A DNA stretch of 64,000 bases from Macrotrachela quadricornifera (lineage: Eukaryota > Rotifera > Eurotatoria > Philodinida > Philodinidae). Positions within the stretch are counted from its first letter, which is position 1. Every line of letters starts with the position of its first letter. The notes below the pieces were generated by a model. It saw nothing but the letters and a program-made list of their open reading frames with translations, did no database searches and was not told the origin of the DNA. The DNA lies in contig JAJEKB010020494.1 of NCBI GenBank assembly GCA_022393335.1, forward strand, positions 1-64,000, read 5' to 3'. Below, in pieces: positions 40,259 through 53,524 of the stretch. The translations under genes were made by a program, and so were the position numbers.

Positions 40259-43200
40259 TTATGTAGTTCTTTTCAATTTTTTCTGTTGTTCATAGATATA
40301 TTTCGTTGCTTTGGTAAATCTCTCCATTAATTGTTGATTATTTTGATCTAGTTCTCGTTCACATTCATTATCAATACTAGGTCGTAGAACATTTTTTTTT
40401 ACGTATTCTTTCAAAGCATTAGTAGCTTCGAAACTTCTGTTTGGAAGATTGAAATTATCACTTAATTGATTGATAAAATCATTCATTACATTTTGCATAA
40501 TTGGATTGTTTCTAAGTTGTTCATAAGCTTGATCAAACTGTCGTTGACATTCAAGAGCTGGTCGAAGTATTTCACGCATTTTTGTATTTAATAGATGTTT
40601 ACTTTTTTGAAATATCTCCCATTGATCTGGTGAATTGAGACTTTTTTGAAGAAGTTGAAATGTTTCTGGGGTAGATTCTCCTTTCATTGCATTCAATTGA
40701 TGAGTAGCTGTATTGAAAAGATTTTTGATCGTTAATTGCTCTTTATTTAGAACACTTTCGAATACTTTTGGTAATCCAATTTGGAACATATCTGTGACCG
40801 GAATTTTTGGCAATGCTTCAGTGATATGATTAAGAGCATAGGAAACAATCGCTTGATTATTTCCATTATAAATATGTTTGATAAGTGGAGAATGACGATG
40901 AACAATTCGAAATAGTTCTTTGGATTTCTCTCCAAATAAGGAATTTTTATCTAACATTCCTAAAAATCGATCCATAGCTAATGATGTCCCACGCTGGATC
41001 ATCTTCTCAAAATTACCGGAAACAATCGCTTCAATATCTTTATATCGTTCGGGGATATGTTTAACGAAATCCACTGCTTTCTCATCAATTCCTACCATAT
41101 TCATTCCAGCCAAGGCAATATTTGTTATTGTATTAAGATTGAATCCTTTTGTAATTAGTTGATGAGCACCAACACCAATCATTCGAATCTGTTCTATCGA
41201 TGCAATCGGTTCAACTAGACCTCGAACAAGCGGTGTTATACATAATAATTCTGTTCCATAACTGATCACTTTTTGTTTAAAATAATTAACTAGATCAAAA
41301 CCCGCAGTGATTTTTGTCGCTAGAAAAAAAAAGAATAAAAATTCATTTATTTGAAAATTAGTTTTTTACCAATAGACATATACACATCAAAACATCCTTG
41401 AAGACACAATGATGTTCCTAATTTCCAATGGCCAGCTACGCATAGAAAAACTCCTTCGACAATTTGTCCTATACCCATAAAAAAATCAAATGCTGTTTTC
41501 CACCAGCTACGTTTTGCTTCAATTTCAAAGATATATAACCAAACCAAACCTTCACTAGCCCATTCTTGATATTCAGCATGAATTTCATTTTTAATCTCTT
41601 TATAACCTGCTTTATCTAAATCTTTTAATACTTCTTTCCAACTTTCACATCGATATGAGATTTCCTGTTCTTCAGCATCAAATTGTTGTAATTGTTTTTG
41701 ACTTTCTTCAAATACTGCTTAAACATAATGTAAATACACTAATTCTGCAATACCTGTTCGATCATGCGATGTTTTACGATCAAATACTTGAATCACTTGA
41801 TTGATAGAATTTTGATTATTTTCAATATGACATAAAACTGTATTATAATGAACAATAAAATCTTCATTATCAAGTTGTAAGGCTCTTTAATATAATGATA
41901 GTGCACGTCTTCGTCGTTCATTGACATCTTTCATACAGATCATTTCTACAGCAGCAAAATTAAATGGATAAACTAATGGTTGGGAGAGATGTTGTTTCAT
42001 AGTTATAATTGATTTGTCAAGTTTTTGTCGAATATTATCTTCAAATTTTGAAAAAACGTTGATTAGCTATGGAGACATCATCTTCATCACAAAATGAACT
42101 CCATAGTTCACGAAGAGAATTAAAGCCAGGTTAAAATACATCTTCAGTAAAAGGAAGATCAACTTTATGTGAATGAGCAATATTAAGAAAACGAACAAGT
42201 AGACGATCTTTCGTTTTGATTCGTTTGACTTCTTCAGTTGCTTCTTGCATATTTTGACGTTCATTTTTGTTTCGAAGTCGTTTCCAATTTTCGACTAATT
42301 CTCTTTCATCAAGAAATCTAGATAATGCCATTGGACTGTCAGATTCTTGATACACAATTAATCGTGCTGAACCAACTTGTCCTCGTCGTCCGGCTCGACC
42401 ATATGCTTGTTGTTCCACAAGTGAATTATGTGAAATAAATGTAACAATAACATGTAAAACAGCTCGACGATCAGTCGAAGCAAATGTACCACATTCAAGA
42501 CGAATCTTTTCTAACCATGTAGCACGATTAAAAGCAAATTGACCTAAATACAATATATCAGAAGATATCGAAATAATGTGAATATTATTTACCACGATTA
42601 ATTGTAAATTCACTATCGATATATTTTGGTATAATAACCACATCAATTTCATAGACTGATTTGATAAAATTTTGTGCATCTTTGCCATCTAATGTACCAG
42701 TTAATCCATATAAATATTGATACTTTTTAAAAAGAGTGACATTGGAGTAAAATGAATCACACATTCGTTCTGGTGTCATACGTAATTGATGTTTTAATTG
42801 AAGAAATTGATGTACACCATTACTCCAATGCATATTCGTATGCGAGACACCAGTATTAGCATAATCCACAACAACAATTTCTTTGTTTTTATTAATGATA
42901 TAATCAACATCCGGTTGTAATTCATACAAAGCTCGTCGTGCACTACGTACCCATGCTGGTAATTTTGATAAAATATATTTTCGACGATATTCAGGAAAAT
43001 GAATTAAATTTTTATCATTTAATTTTGCTTGAATAAACTTATTTCCTTCTTGAATGACAAATTCATTGTTTTCTGTGAGATTATATTTTTTAAAAAATAT
43101 AAAAATAAATTTTAAAATAATATTTAATGGTTTATAACCCGGTGTTAATGATGCTAATTGTGTAAAATGTTCACGTTGATCAATAAACATACTATCAACT

Positions 43201-44584
43201 TCATCAACAATTACAATTGCATATGGTCGATCACCACGTACTTTACTTTCTAAATATAATTCTGTTCGAAGTAAATCACCTGCAAATTGATTCACGGTTT
43301 CGTAAATAATATTCACAGTATAACCAGGAGTGGCCGGTGGATCACAAAAACTATGTCCAACAGTAAGATTGAAAATTTCATAGAATGGTTTAAATTCTTC
43401 TGCATCACGTTGAGCTAGAACTTCCGAAGTAGTTATAATATCAACATATTTTCTCGAAGATGTAATGGATAAATAAGCTGCCACGAGAAAAAAATATGAA
43501 AATAGATTCGATATGTTATTGCTATTCCTTACACATGGAGATAATGATCGATTTTCCCTCGCCTGTACGTATTTGAGCTATTCGTCCTTGTTTTTCGATA
43601 AAAAGAAGTAAAGATAAAATTTGAATGTCTCTTGGTCGAACTTGTTTGCAAAGATAAATAGCTTGAATAATCACTGCAATTTAATAAAGTTCATCTTTGG
43701 AATTTCGACAATTTTGAATATCAGATGAGCACATTTTTGATGTTTGTTTTTCATAATAATTTCTTACAATTTCAAATCGTTGTTCTAAATCAACGAGATT
43801 TATAGATGAATTGTATTGACCAATTTCATGTAGAAGTGTTTGAATAGATTTATTCTTTCAGATTATCGAAAAGTATTTGTCGATATTCTTCTAAAGGTTC
43901 TTCATGCCGATAGGTATGTAATATTGGAGGTTGAATAGCTAATGATGAACGTAATGAAAGAAATTGTTGATTTAAACTAATATCATCCATAGATGCATGA
44001 TTGAATACACTAAAAGAAATGAAATGAAAGAATAATTTGAAGCTTTTCAAAAACATGTGCTTTTCTCACCGTTCATTCTGTACTTCCTGTTCGGATAAAC
44101 ATGAATTAAACAGCATCGATGATTGAGGAATTTTGACTGGTGTAAAATTGAATGAAATGCTATTTTTTTTATTATTGTCTGAGGATGATTCAACTGCATC
44201 AAGAAGACAATCAAGCCATAATTCCGATGGAATATCATTAGATTGTATAACTTGGAAAAAAGTTTCCAATGGTAATAATGGAATGATAACAACATTATGT
44301 GTGAGAAGTTCACGAAGATGCTGCATGTTATTGTTCAATTGTATTGGATTGGACTGTTCAAATTTAGTTGCCCATTCGGTAATAATTTCTAATAAACCAG
44401 TTTTTTGTTCATATGTCCATGAATCTAATGCAAATAAACGTTCACAGATAATATCAAAATGTGCGTGCGAAAGATTCGATCTTGAGGGTGAGGGTGAGAC
44501 GAAGACATGTATGTCAGAATGTAAAATGTTATTGTAGATCGTGAGGACAGGAAATCTGTCGATTTGCTTCGTGGTATTGTCCAT
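40259..44584 (-). pseudogene. SecA-like translocase/helicase gene, decayed, multi-exon
   Basis: The ATG is at 44584. Introns with clean GT-AG borders interrupt it (about 44069-44009, 43530-43483, 42592-42544, 41360-41300). The ATP-binding segment QGRIAQIRTGEGKS lies near 43580-43540. Next come the DEAD-like part with IVDEVDSMFID near 43200 and helicase C-terminal VEQQAYGRAGRRGQ near 42400. These are hallmarks of bacterial SecA. A C-terminal 336-residue helical region (40259-41269) stays open. Breaks include a frameshift near 43845 and in-frame TAA codons near 43683, 42132, 41897 and 41719, with a second frameshift near 42050. The motif V part (AGRGTD) is missing. SecA is bacterial or plastid in origin, so transfer before decay is inferred. 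Presence of introns shows it was once a eukaryotic gene. Confidence 0.7.
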
Positions 44585-46354
44585 TATCTTTTATTATAAA
44601 TATTTGTAAATGTTACTGCAAGAATTTTATAATAAACAACAAAAATTCGATTATATGTCGTGCTTACCTGTATTCGTTGTTCTTATTTAGGTAGCGCTCC
44701 TCCTCAGGATAAAATTACATGGTCTTATACAGGAGGTGACCTTCTAATTGGAGAACTGCAAAACAACTCATTTTTGGTCTTGGACTCGATTTCGGTGAAA
44801 CTTTAAGAATAGTTCTGTAACAGTTCTCATACGAGTCTATGTAATATCGTCAATACTACTTTTCGCTAATAGTACTTTCGCCATTGGCGAAATTCGTGAG
44901 GAAATTCGCTCATAAAAAAAATAAAAAATGTCCTCACGCATGATCTTTGTGACAGAAAATTTAATGAATTAAAGCCAAAGTTAATTGATGTTTATATTAA
45001 TTGAAAAGCAAAAAAATAAACGGTATCAGAAAGTTTTTTCAAAACTTTTCAACTATAAAACTTTTAAATGACAATAAATGAGTAAAAGAATAAATAGCTC
45101 TTGCTTAACTCAAGACTAAATGTAGCAGTAGATGTTTGGGATTTTGCCTCATTTTTCAGGAAAATATACGTCATCTCTCTAAAGTGAACGCCTCCTTATA
45201 CTGAACATTTTTCAAAAGTCCTAATGATGTTCACATTAGAGAGGTTTTACTGTATATTTAAATGAAATCAATTATTCGAATTGCAAATAGTCTTCCACAT
45301 CAAATATGATTAATTTATAAATAAAAAAGTTTATTTGATATAAATGATATTCACTGGTATATAATCATCAAATATATATTAATAGTATTTATATATTTAT
45401 AACTTGACACCTTCGACGTGATTCAGTTTTTTTACAAAATTCTTGTACAAATTTATTTTTGTGTGCATCTTGGACTTTTCACTATGTGTTGGTCTGTCAC
45501 TCTCTCTTTTCTGTTTGTAATATCACATGAAGCAAATTGACCATTCAGTAATTTCTTAAAAATCTTGTGATATCTTTATTATACATCGTGTCATTCGAGA
45601 AACTGAAAACTGGTCCAAGATAATCAAAATCTTGTCTTCATTATTTCAATGAGAAATACCACACTATGCAATAAATAGTTCAAACAAGAACGAGACACAT
45701 CACATGATATATTACATATAATCTTCTACTTAAGAAAAAAGAAAAAATTCTTTTTTTCTATTAAGTTTATTGATAAAATATAGTAAGTTCCATTGCGTTG
45801 GATATATTAAATATAAAAAATATTGTTAAAAAAGTGCGTTATCAGTAGAAATAAGGAAACAAGAAGAACAGATATGCACTTTAACTTGGAGAATGCAAAA
45901 GGTTGAAAGAGAAAAACAGGAAAAAAAAAAGAAATTTGCTGTAATGTTAAAAGAACATACGAACGAAAGAAAGAAAAGAATAAATACGAGAGAAAAAATA
46001 CTATACATGTAGTCAAAAGAATATAAAAATACAAGGTAAGATATATTATACATCTTGTAAACAATTTGGAGAAAGGTAAAGTTATTTAATAAGTATTTTT
46101 CAAAGAAAATTAAAAATTAGAAAAGTTGATTAAAAAACCGTTTTTGTTTCTTTATTGAAAGAATCTAATTATTCTTATAGTTGTATTTTTGTTTTATAAA
46201 AATGTAATATTTCCAGCATATATTAATTGATTAAAATTATTTAATATAATTTCTTCATTTTGAAAAATATTTTCAATTATTTTGATTTACATAAAGTATT
46301 TTTATTTCTTCGAAATATGATTTTAGAATTGAATATCAGTGTATATTCTGTAAA
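44585..46354. other. Intergenic between SecA-like pseudogene and nuclear receptor
   Basis: Mostly AT-rich. It contains one transposon end (45165-45254, listed separately), a short TTTCGCCATTGGCGAAA palindrome near 44875, and an open segment after a TATTTAG at about 44690 (SAPPQDKITWSYTGGD) that may be an exon relic but is too short to name. Two low-complexity, Phe-rich minus-strand ORFs near 45807-46064 are not called. The nuclear-receptor promoter must lie in the last few hundred bases. Confidence 0.5.
45165..45254. mobile_element. pogo/Tigger-type element end
   Basis: Read on the minus strand, the segment starts TA-CAGTAAAACCTCTCTAA from 45254 and continues with GTGAAC. About 55 bp further on is an inverted-direction GTTCACTTTAGAGAG block. 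TA followed by CAGT(A/G)AAACC with repeated TCTCTAATGTGAAC-like motifs is typical of pogo/Tigger TIRs and their MITEs. The opposite end was not found, so this is a truncated copy. Confidence 0.45.
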
Positions 46355-49300
46355 ATGTCATTCAAACGACCATTATCCAATTCATCTTCACCAACACAAA
46401 CTAATGATAAAAAATCTTCATCAATATTAGATACATGTAAAGTATGTGGTGATAAAGCTTCTATAAAAAATTATGGTGCACGATCTTGTCAATCATGTAA
46501 AATATTTTTTCGTCGAAACGGTTCTCGTCCTGAAGTTAGTGGTTTAAAATTCTTCTATTTATTTTTTAATGTAATATCATTATTAAATTTTATTTACATA
46601 GCTTGTTCATCAATGTCAATATGATAGTCATTGTCAAGTTAATATATTAACACGAAGTGTCTGTACATCATGCCGTCTTACTAAATGTTTTTCAGTTGGA
46701 ATGCAAACAATTCGTATTCGTAAAGAAGTTTACAATACTAAAAAATTTTCATCAACTATTATATCAAATAATATTCAATTGTCTAAATCCAAAGTAATAA
46801 CAGTATGTCTTAGTATTTTTCTTTTAGAAAAAGTAAAAACCTTGACCTTCCAATTAAGTTGTACTATAATATAAAAGAAGATAGAAATATAATAATATAT
46901 TTACTATCGAGAGTGGACAAGAAAGAAAATAATTGATAAACATGAATATGACTGAAATAAAAAAAGAATAGACATGAATGTTTTGAATTTCAATTTTACA
47001 ACAATCTTTTAATGGGTATTCTAGAAATAATCAACCTCTCTGTAATTTTGATGTTTTATTTCCATTACCTCTTTGATTAAAACATATTTTTTAATCCAAA
47101 GAGAGCGCTTGAAATTTTCTGTAAAAGCATATACATCTAGATCAAAAAACTGTTTTAGATATATTCGAAAAAAGATATAGAAGCAATTGTAAAAGTAAAT
47201 ATGTAACCCTCAAGTCATACTTTTTTTTTGTCATACACTTGAACTTCAAGAGATTCTTGAACAAGAAAGTCATGGACTACAGACAAATCTTGAGATCTGC
47301 ACATATTAAATGCATGAAAAAAATAGTTCGACTCGAACCGTAATAGATGGTCGCAGTTTGCATCAGAGTTGTAACCAGTCTGGAATTTTCAAATCAATCC
47401 GGTCCAACCGGTTGAAAAAATGTTTTAGATCGATAAAATGGAAATATAGCAAAAAATATCGATTTCTGTACTTTTTCCTCACGTTTTTATTAGTCTTGCA
47501 CAATAAATATATCGTGCCATAGTGGTTTAGTATCTGTAGAGCTATTAGTTGATGAATACAAGCTATTTCTCTCTCTCGAAAAGAAAGTTTGTTCTACCCA
47601 ACGTGTGATTCTTTAAGTGTAAATCTTGAATTTTTGACGTACGTTTTATCAAACAAGCTAATATTTTTTAAAATCAAAGTGCTGTCTTAAATGTACTCTG
47701 TAGCAAAGCATCAATGCGATTAGTTGAGAAGTTAATATCAAGTGACACTATTATAATTGTGCTGTTCAAGAAATAAAATAAAACCGATAAATCTTGAAAG
47801 AACACGACTGTTTTGACAGTTGCACCGAAATTTACTCTTGATAAATGTTTTAAGAGAAAAGCGACATGTTAAAAGAGTTGCAAAATTCAGTTTTTACTTG
47901 ATCTCTAAGGGGGAGTAGGAGTAAATTTTTGGACTAAGACATGTCTGTAGATCGGATAGTCTAACCATTTCAATCGACCCGGTTACAACTCTGGTTTGCA
48001 TTTCACATTTGGGTCATTAAATACAGTTTATTTTAAAACAAAATATAACTTTCTCACTAAATGAGTTTTGGGCAGAGATATTCATCGTGTCTGAAAATCT
48101 GTCGCGGTCTTAGAAAAAAAAAGCTATTAGGCCGCTACTACGATGCTTTTCAAAAAGCTTGTCAGCGCAGTCCCTTTGGGACTAAAATGTGGAACTCANN
48201 NNNNNNNNNNNNNNNNNNNNNNNNNNNNNNNNNNNNNNNNNNNNNNNNNNNNNNNNNNNNNNNNNNNNNNNNNNNNNNNNNNNNNNNNNNNNNNNNNNNN
48301 NNNNNNNNNNNNNNNNNNNNNNNNNNNNNNNNNNNNNNNNNNNNNNNNNNNNNNNNNNNNNNNNNNNNNNNNNNNNNNNNNNNNNNNNNNNNNNNNNNNN
48401 NNNNNNNNNNNNNNNNNNNNNNNNNNNNNNNNNNNNNNNNNNNNNNNNNNNNNNNNNNNNNNNNNNNNNNNNNNNNNNNNNNNNNNNNNNNNNNNNNNNN
48501 NNNNNNNNNNNNNNNNNNNNNNNNNNNNNNNNNNNNNNNNNNNNNNNNNNNNNNNNNNNNNNNNNNNNNNNNNNNNNNNNNNNNNNNNNNNNNNNNNNGG
48601 GGGGGGGGACAAAAAATTCCTCAAAAGTCCCTATAAATTATCGAAATTTTGAAGAAAAAATTACAGATTTATTAAAAATTTGTCGAGATTTTTGGAGAAT
48701 TTTAGAAATTTTTGAAAATTTTATAAAAAGTGTCGAGCAAAAAAAAGAAAATTTCTCAAGATTGAGGGGGGGCATCTCCCCCGGTCGCGACAGCCCTGCA
48801 GATAAATAAACATAGGAAACAATTTCTGTAGCGTGCCTGTTTGGAATGGAGAGAAATGTCTGTAATGGAGAGATATCTGTAATGGGGGGTGTCTGTAATG
48901 GTGATGTCCGTAAGGGGTGGAGTGGGGGGGGGGGGGGCCGCAAAACTTCGACTAAAAAGTTACACTCACATTTTTCATATGTGAGTTCCACAAAACAACC
49001 TGTCATCGTCGCGATGGACGTATCTAACTTGGAGGAACAGTCATCGACTCTTTTGTGGAGCGTCTTTTATTGCATCGTTTTATAAAAGGGGCAAAGTTTT
49101 AAGTATGTATTTTAATGTAAAAAGATTAATTATACGAATGGAGTCAAGACTTCTGGTCCACTCTTTAAATAATCTGTATTATGTTTCTAGAATGTATCTC
49201 AATTGCCAACATTAAATCTTCTACGTAGTGATTATTCTTCACTAACTAATTCTGATTGGACATTACTATCAAATATTGTGCATGCCTATGATAGATATAC

Positions 49301-50009
49301 TTCAATATCAATATTCAATCGTATTCTCAAAAATTTATCTTCATTTTCATGTGACATCGATTTCGATATATCGAATGTATTGAATATTGTTGACTCTATT
49401 TGTACGTCTGTTCAATTATTTATTAGTTGTACACCTGATTTTCAAGTCCTTACTACAAATGAACAACAATCTCTTTTTCAACGAAATTTTCATGGTATTA
49501 GTTCTTTCTCTTCTAATATTATTCATCGTGATACTAATTTTTTCGATAATCCAAAATGTTATAATACTTATATAACAATTTATGGATTAGAAAAAGTCAA
49601 TCAAACAAAACACCTTATAAAAACATTAGATTTTGATTCTGTACTTCTTAAAGTAATGGTTATAATAATAAATTTTTCTTCGAATTGTTTTATTGCGAAT
49701 TTACCTGAAAATTTCAATAATGATAGTTTTATATTTGGTACATATCGTTTATTTGGAAGTCAAAATGTTTATGTAGAATTATTATGGAAATATATGATTT
49801 ATCAATATGGTTATTCTGAAACAGTTATTCGTTTTGCTGCCCTTGTTAAATGTATACTCGATAATATTAGACTATCAGCAACTCTTTATATGAACAATGA
49901 TCTTCACCATAAATTGATGAATTATGCTATTGAAAAGATGAAAGATATACACATTCTTAGTGAAAATAGTCTGATACCATTATGGGGAAAGACAATAGTA
50001 TCCAATTAA
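46355..50009 (+). CDS. Nuclear hormone receptor, divergent ligand-binding half
   Basis: CDS 46355-46534, 46602-46793, 49191-50009, predicting 396 residues. All introns are GT-AG in phase 0 (67 bp, then 2.4 kb). The DNA-binding domain is complete. Zinc module 1 is C-x2-C-x13-C-x2-C (residues 29-49) with the P-box-like CQSCKIFFRR. Module 2 is C-x5-C-x9-C-x2-C, ending CRLTKCFSVGM, in exon 2. The KxFFRR core shows a sequence-specific nuclear transcription factor. A short hinge follows. The exon 3 part is an all-helical region of about 270 residues, best read as a fast-evolving ligand-binding domain of the rotifer type. No classical AF-2 helix was recognised at the C-terminus. Ligand and targets are unknown. 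A decayed relative of the ligand-binding half lies at 63297-63888. The long intron hosts a hAT element and an assembly gap, so an exon hidden in the gap cannot be excluded. Confidence 0.85.
47356..48001. mobile_element. hAT-like non-autonomous element with 8-bp TSD
   Basis: The 630-bp element 47364-47993 begins CAGAGTTGTAACC and ends with its inverse, GGTTACAACTCTG. It is flanked on both sides by the identical 8-bp duplication GTTTGCAT (47356-47363 and 47994-48001). CAG-starting short TIRs with an 8-bp duplication define the hAT superfamily. No transposase is encoded. It sits in intron 2 of the nuclear receptor. A truncated related copy lies at 58942-59278 in opposite orientation. Confidence 0.9.
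48199..48598. other. Assembly gap (400 N)
   Basis: Exactly 400 undetermined bases, followed at once by a G-run (48599-48608). All long ORFs crossing it are artefacts. The gap lies in intron 2 of the nuclear receptor. Confidence 1.
48609..48798. mobile_element. Possible right end of a second hAT-like element
   Basis: The segment ends GGTCGCGACAGCCCTG at 48798, whose reverse complement, CAGGGCTGTCGCGACC, looks like a hAT terminus. The left partner may be in or beside the gap: a CTGTCGCGG match occurs near 48100 but without the CAGGG start. No 8-bp duplication could be confirmed. Confidence 0.3.
48838..48932. repeat. Short minisatellite and G-tract
   Basis: About four imperfect copies of a 15-17 bp unit containing GTCTGTAATGG (48838-48905) lead into a nearly pure G-run near 48917-48930. 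Together with the G-run at the gap edge, this explains why assembly failed here. Confidence 0.75.
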
Positions 50010-53000
50010 TTTGTTTTTATTTCTTTATTAGAATTTTATTTTAAAAGAAACAGATGAACTACTAGAAAAAAAAAATTGTTTTTTTGACTAGCAACAGCAT
50101 CACCACATAATTTGACAAAAAGATATTGGAAAATATATATAAATAACGATTAAAAAATTCATTTTATTTGTTATTTTATTAAGATTTGTCATATAGAAAT
50201 GAGCAGTATTAATCAATTGGTTATTCAATGTCAATCAAAGGTATTAAAAGGAATTCCGAAAAAAATAAATAATTATATTACCACTTAAAGGTTTTTAACT
50301 GTTTTATAAGATGTCAAGATAACACTTTCAAATCTTCGAAAACCAAGAAGGTATTTCAAGGAATGTTTTTTAAGATCGGAAACTTTTATGTATTTTTGGA
50401 ATAGTTTCAGAACGTGTTTGAGTTTTCTAGAAAATGGATTTTTTTCGAGTGATCTATTTCTCTCTTAATATGTTCAATAACTACTAATATGTATACTAAA
50501 GTGAATAATGAAAATTATGAAGATATTCAAATGAAGAAAAGAAAAACTAGAACAAACTATTTACTTTTATTTCTATCATGAGATCATGAAAAATTATTAG
50601 AAGAACTAAATGAGTTAAGAGTAAATAAAAGAAAACTGACTTTTTTTCGATATTTCTCATGAGATAATGAAGTATCACAACAACTAAATGAAATTAATTT
50701 GTTTCATTAAATGCAGAAATACCATAAAGATAAGCAAATGAGTAGAAAGAAAAGTAGAATTTATCATCTTTTACTGAGTTTCTTACAAAAAGCTGCAAAA
50801 CTGTTCGATTAATTAAGTGAAGAAGAAAAAACAAAACTGATTCGTTTTGTTTTGCTTAGTGCACTAGACGTTACAGAGGATGGAGAGCGGAGTAAGACGT
50901 ATGATCAGGAAGTTGATTTCACTCCACAATAACTTTGGAAAGTTGTTTAATAGTTCAGGAAATCAGACTCATTCATCGTCGAAATAATCATGGATTTTCC
51001 TTGAATACACGTGCTTTTTTTAGAAGACCTAATTTGTATGACTGCATTATCTCAGTTATATGGAGTAAATAAAATAGCCATTCTTGATTTTCCCGGATTT
51101 TTTAATAAGATTTATCTAATATTCGATAGTTCACGAATCAGCGAGTACCACACCTTAACATTAAGAATTCTAAAATCATCAAGAGCAGTCGCTGTGTTTA
51201 TAATCGATTTTTTATAATGTCATGCAAGATAGTTAAAAATATAAAGAGTATAGATTCTCACATTCTTACATATTAACATGCATACCAAAAGAAAAAAACA
51301 TCAGTAATGTCTACTATTTGGCAAATTTCGACGGAATACAGTTATTCTTTCCGAACAAACTCAGAAGGTGACAAGATCGCGAGGATGCAATCACAGGAAG
51401 AGTTTTGTAAATACTGCATTTAAACACACGCAGAAGAAAATTAAACTAAATTAATTTATTCTATTTCTCTTATCAAATGATGCACAGCTATCAGCATAAT
51501 GAACGTTTTCTTTTTGTATTTAAATATTTATGAGACAAAATGATGCTAGATTAATTGCATACTATGAGAAGCATATGATAGGATATTGCTATGAATATGT
51601 AAGAGAAATTACGAGGTCCTTCAGGATGCTCTATGCATCTCGGGTTGACACTTGCTATTGTTTTGTAGAATTCTGTGTTTGATTTTCGCTGATCTGTATT
51701 TTAAATACACTCGTAGTACATCATATCAATGAAAACTATCATAAGATATTAAAAATTGGCATATACAAACGAACAAAGATGATGTGATGTAACTATTATA
51801 TGTTTTCTTTTAATTACGGAGGCTATACAGTTTCTTTTTACTCATTTCTCTACTTCTATTTAGTTATTTATTCATTTTGGAGAAAATGAAATGATGAAGG
51901 AACGCGCAAAATCATCCATCTATACTCGTTCTGCAACACGTAAAGTTACAATGCCGCACAGAACAAAGAAATTTATCAAATATTTGATTACGTCAATAGA
52001 TGATTTTATAAGTATTTTTTTTTTTATTTGTCGATGAGAGCGCTTGCGCACACATTACGTGTTAACCTTGTTTTCCATCATTCTTCTATCGGTAGTTTTT
52101 TCTACTTTTTAATTTGTGCAGACATCTTTTTTTTCTTCTATTCTTACAGATTTTGTTGTTAACGTGATGACAAATACTACAATTTGATACGATAACAAAA
52201 CTGATTACTGTCAATAAATGAGTTACGTTACTGCCAGAAGAGACTTCGAAAATTTTTCTACATTTGATCAAAGGACGATTTGTGTCATAGAGACACTTTC
52301 CCTAATAACGACGGGAAATAGTTCACATCTCTTGTTTGACTACATTTACAGCCATTTTACACTACACTGCAAATATTTTTGTATTTGGATAATCCTTGGA
52401 ATTTCCTCTTTCAAATGGTATGACAACGACCTTCCTACATCGTACTGCAGTGGAGATATTAGCGGTCTACGATCGAGGAGCCACTCTGCCCAAAACTTTT
52501 CGAAATACAGAAATCAGAATCGATGAGTTATATACCGAAACGCATCAAACTCAAAATTTGAAAAACTGATTACAGGTTGTTCTTCGGCCCTGGAAACCAG
52601 TACTCTGCTTGGAATGAGACAAACCTTTCCCATCTTATATCATAGGACGAAAACTTTCGAAAAGTATCCCATCTCATAGGATGAAAAATTATTTGAACAT
52701 ATTCCATCCCATACCAAGAGTTCCATGAAACAAGCATCTTTTACAAAAATTCGTTTGTTTTTATGAAGAACAGTATCGTTGTTTTGATATAGATGCTTCG
52801 CTCGTTTATTTCGACAAAACAGATGAGAAATGACTTTTTTCCTATTTGATAAATGGTTATTCAGTGATAATTTTTCGATATATTCCTATATAATCACAAT
52901 AAAATCAAAACTATGCTCAATTTAAAGATGTTTCCAACTAAAAATAGTCTAACGCCAATAATAATTTTAACTTTATCTTCTATTGTTCATTCGCCAGTGG

Positions 53001-53524
53001 TTGTGTACTTAAAGTAATATTTTCATTTATTAATCTGATGTTTCTTCATATTTTAGTATTTTGTATTCATAGAGAGGATGACATGTGTTTTTTCATTGTG
53101 GAAGTAAAGAAAAGCGCTGTGAGCTGATTTATGATAAGATTATGAAATACAAATGAAATAATTTCTTAATTTTTAGTGTAACTCGAACTGATACATGCGC
53201 TAAGAAGTTGTATTTTTTTAAAAAGGCATTTCACAAGCATGAAGTTCTATGGAATGATTCCATTTCACCCGGTGAAACATCAGTGAAATTCTTTTTTTGC
53301 CTCATGGGATGGGATAGGTCTATCCAACAACTCACGAAAAAACTGTTCAAAAAGAAAACCCGGTTTTATATACCGCGAAAGTCAGACCGTTTATGCGCTT
53401 CTCAAAAACCGGCCAAAATCGCGGTGCATAAATACCGTGGTAACCACAAGAAGAACCAATTATGCTTAATCACACCAAAGGTATATATTTTTGAAATAAA
53501 TGTATGATAATCTTACAGTCAGAT

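Noticed and set aside
41717..43690. UAA reassigned to glutamine as in ciliates
   Set aside because: UAA never occurs in the 22.75-kb frame of the giant gene, and it terminates the nuclear receptor and the unrecognised ORF ending at 55548. Frameshifts in the same SecA-like gene also point to decay.
45807..46064. Phe/Leu-rich minus-strand ORFs
   Set aside because: They are antisense to an A/G-rich low-complexity tract and overlap in two frames with similar composition, so they are not credible membrane proteins.
47310..47522. 70-residue ORF in the receptor intron
   Set aside because: It lies almost entirely inside the hAT-like element and has no domain.
48061..48809. ORFs crossing 48199-48598
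   Set aside because: They exist only because undetermined bases are translated as open codons.
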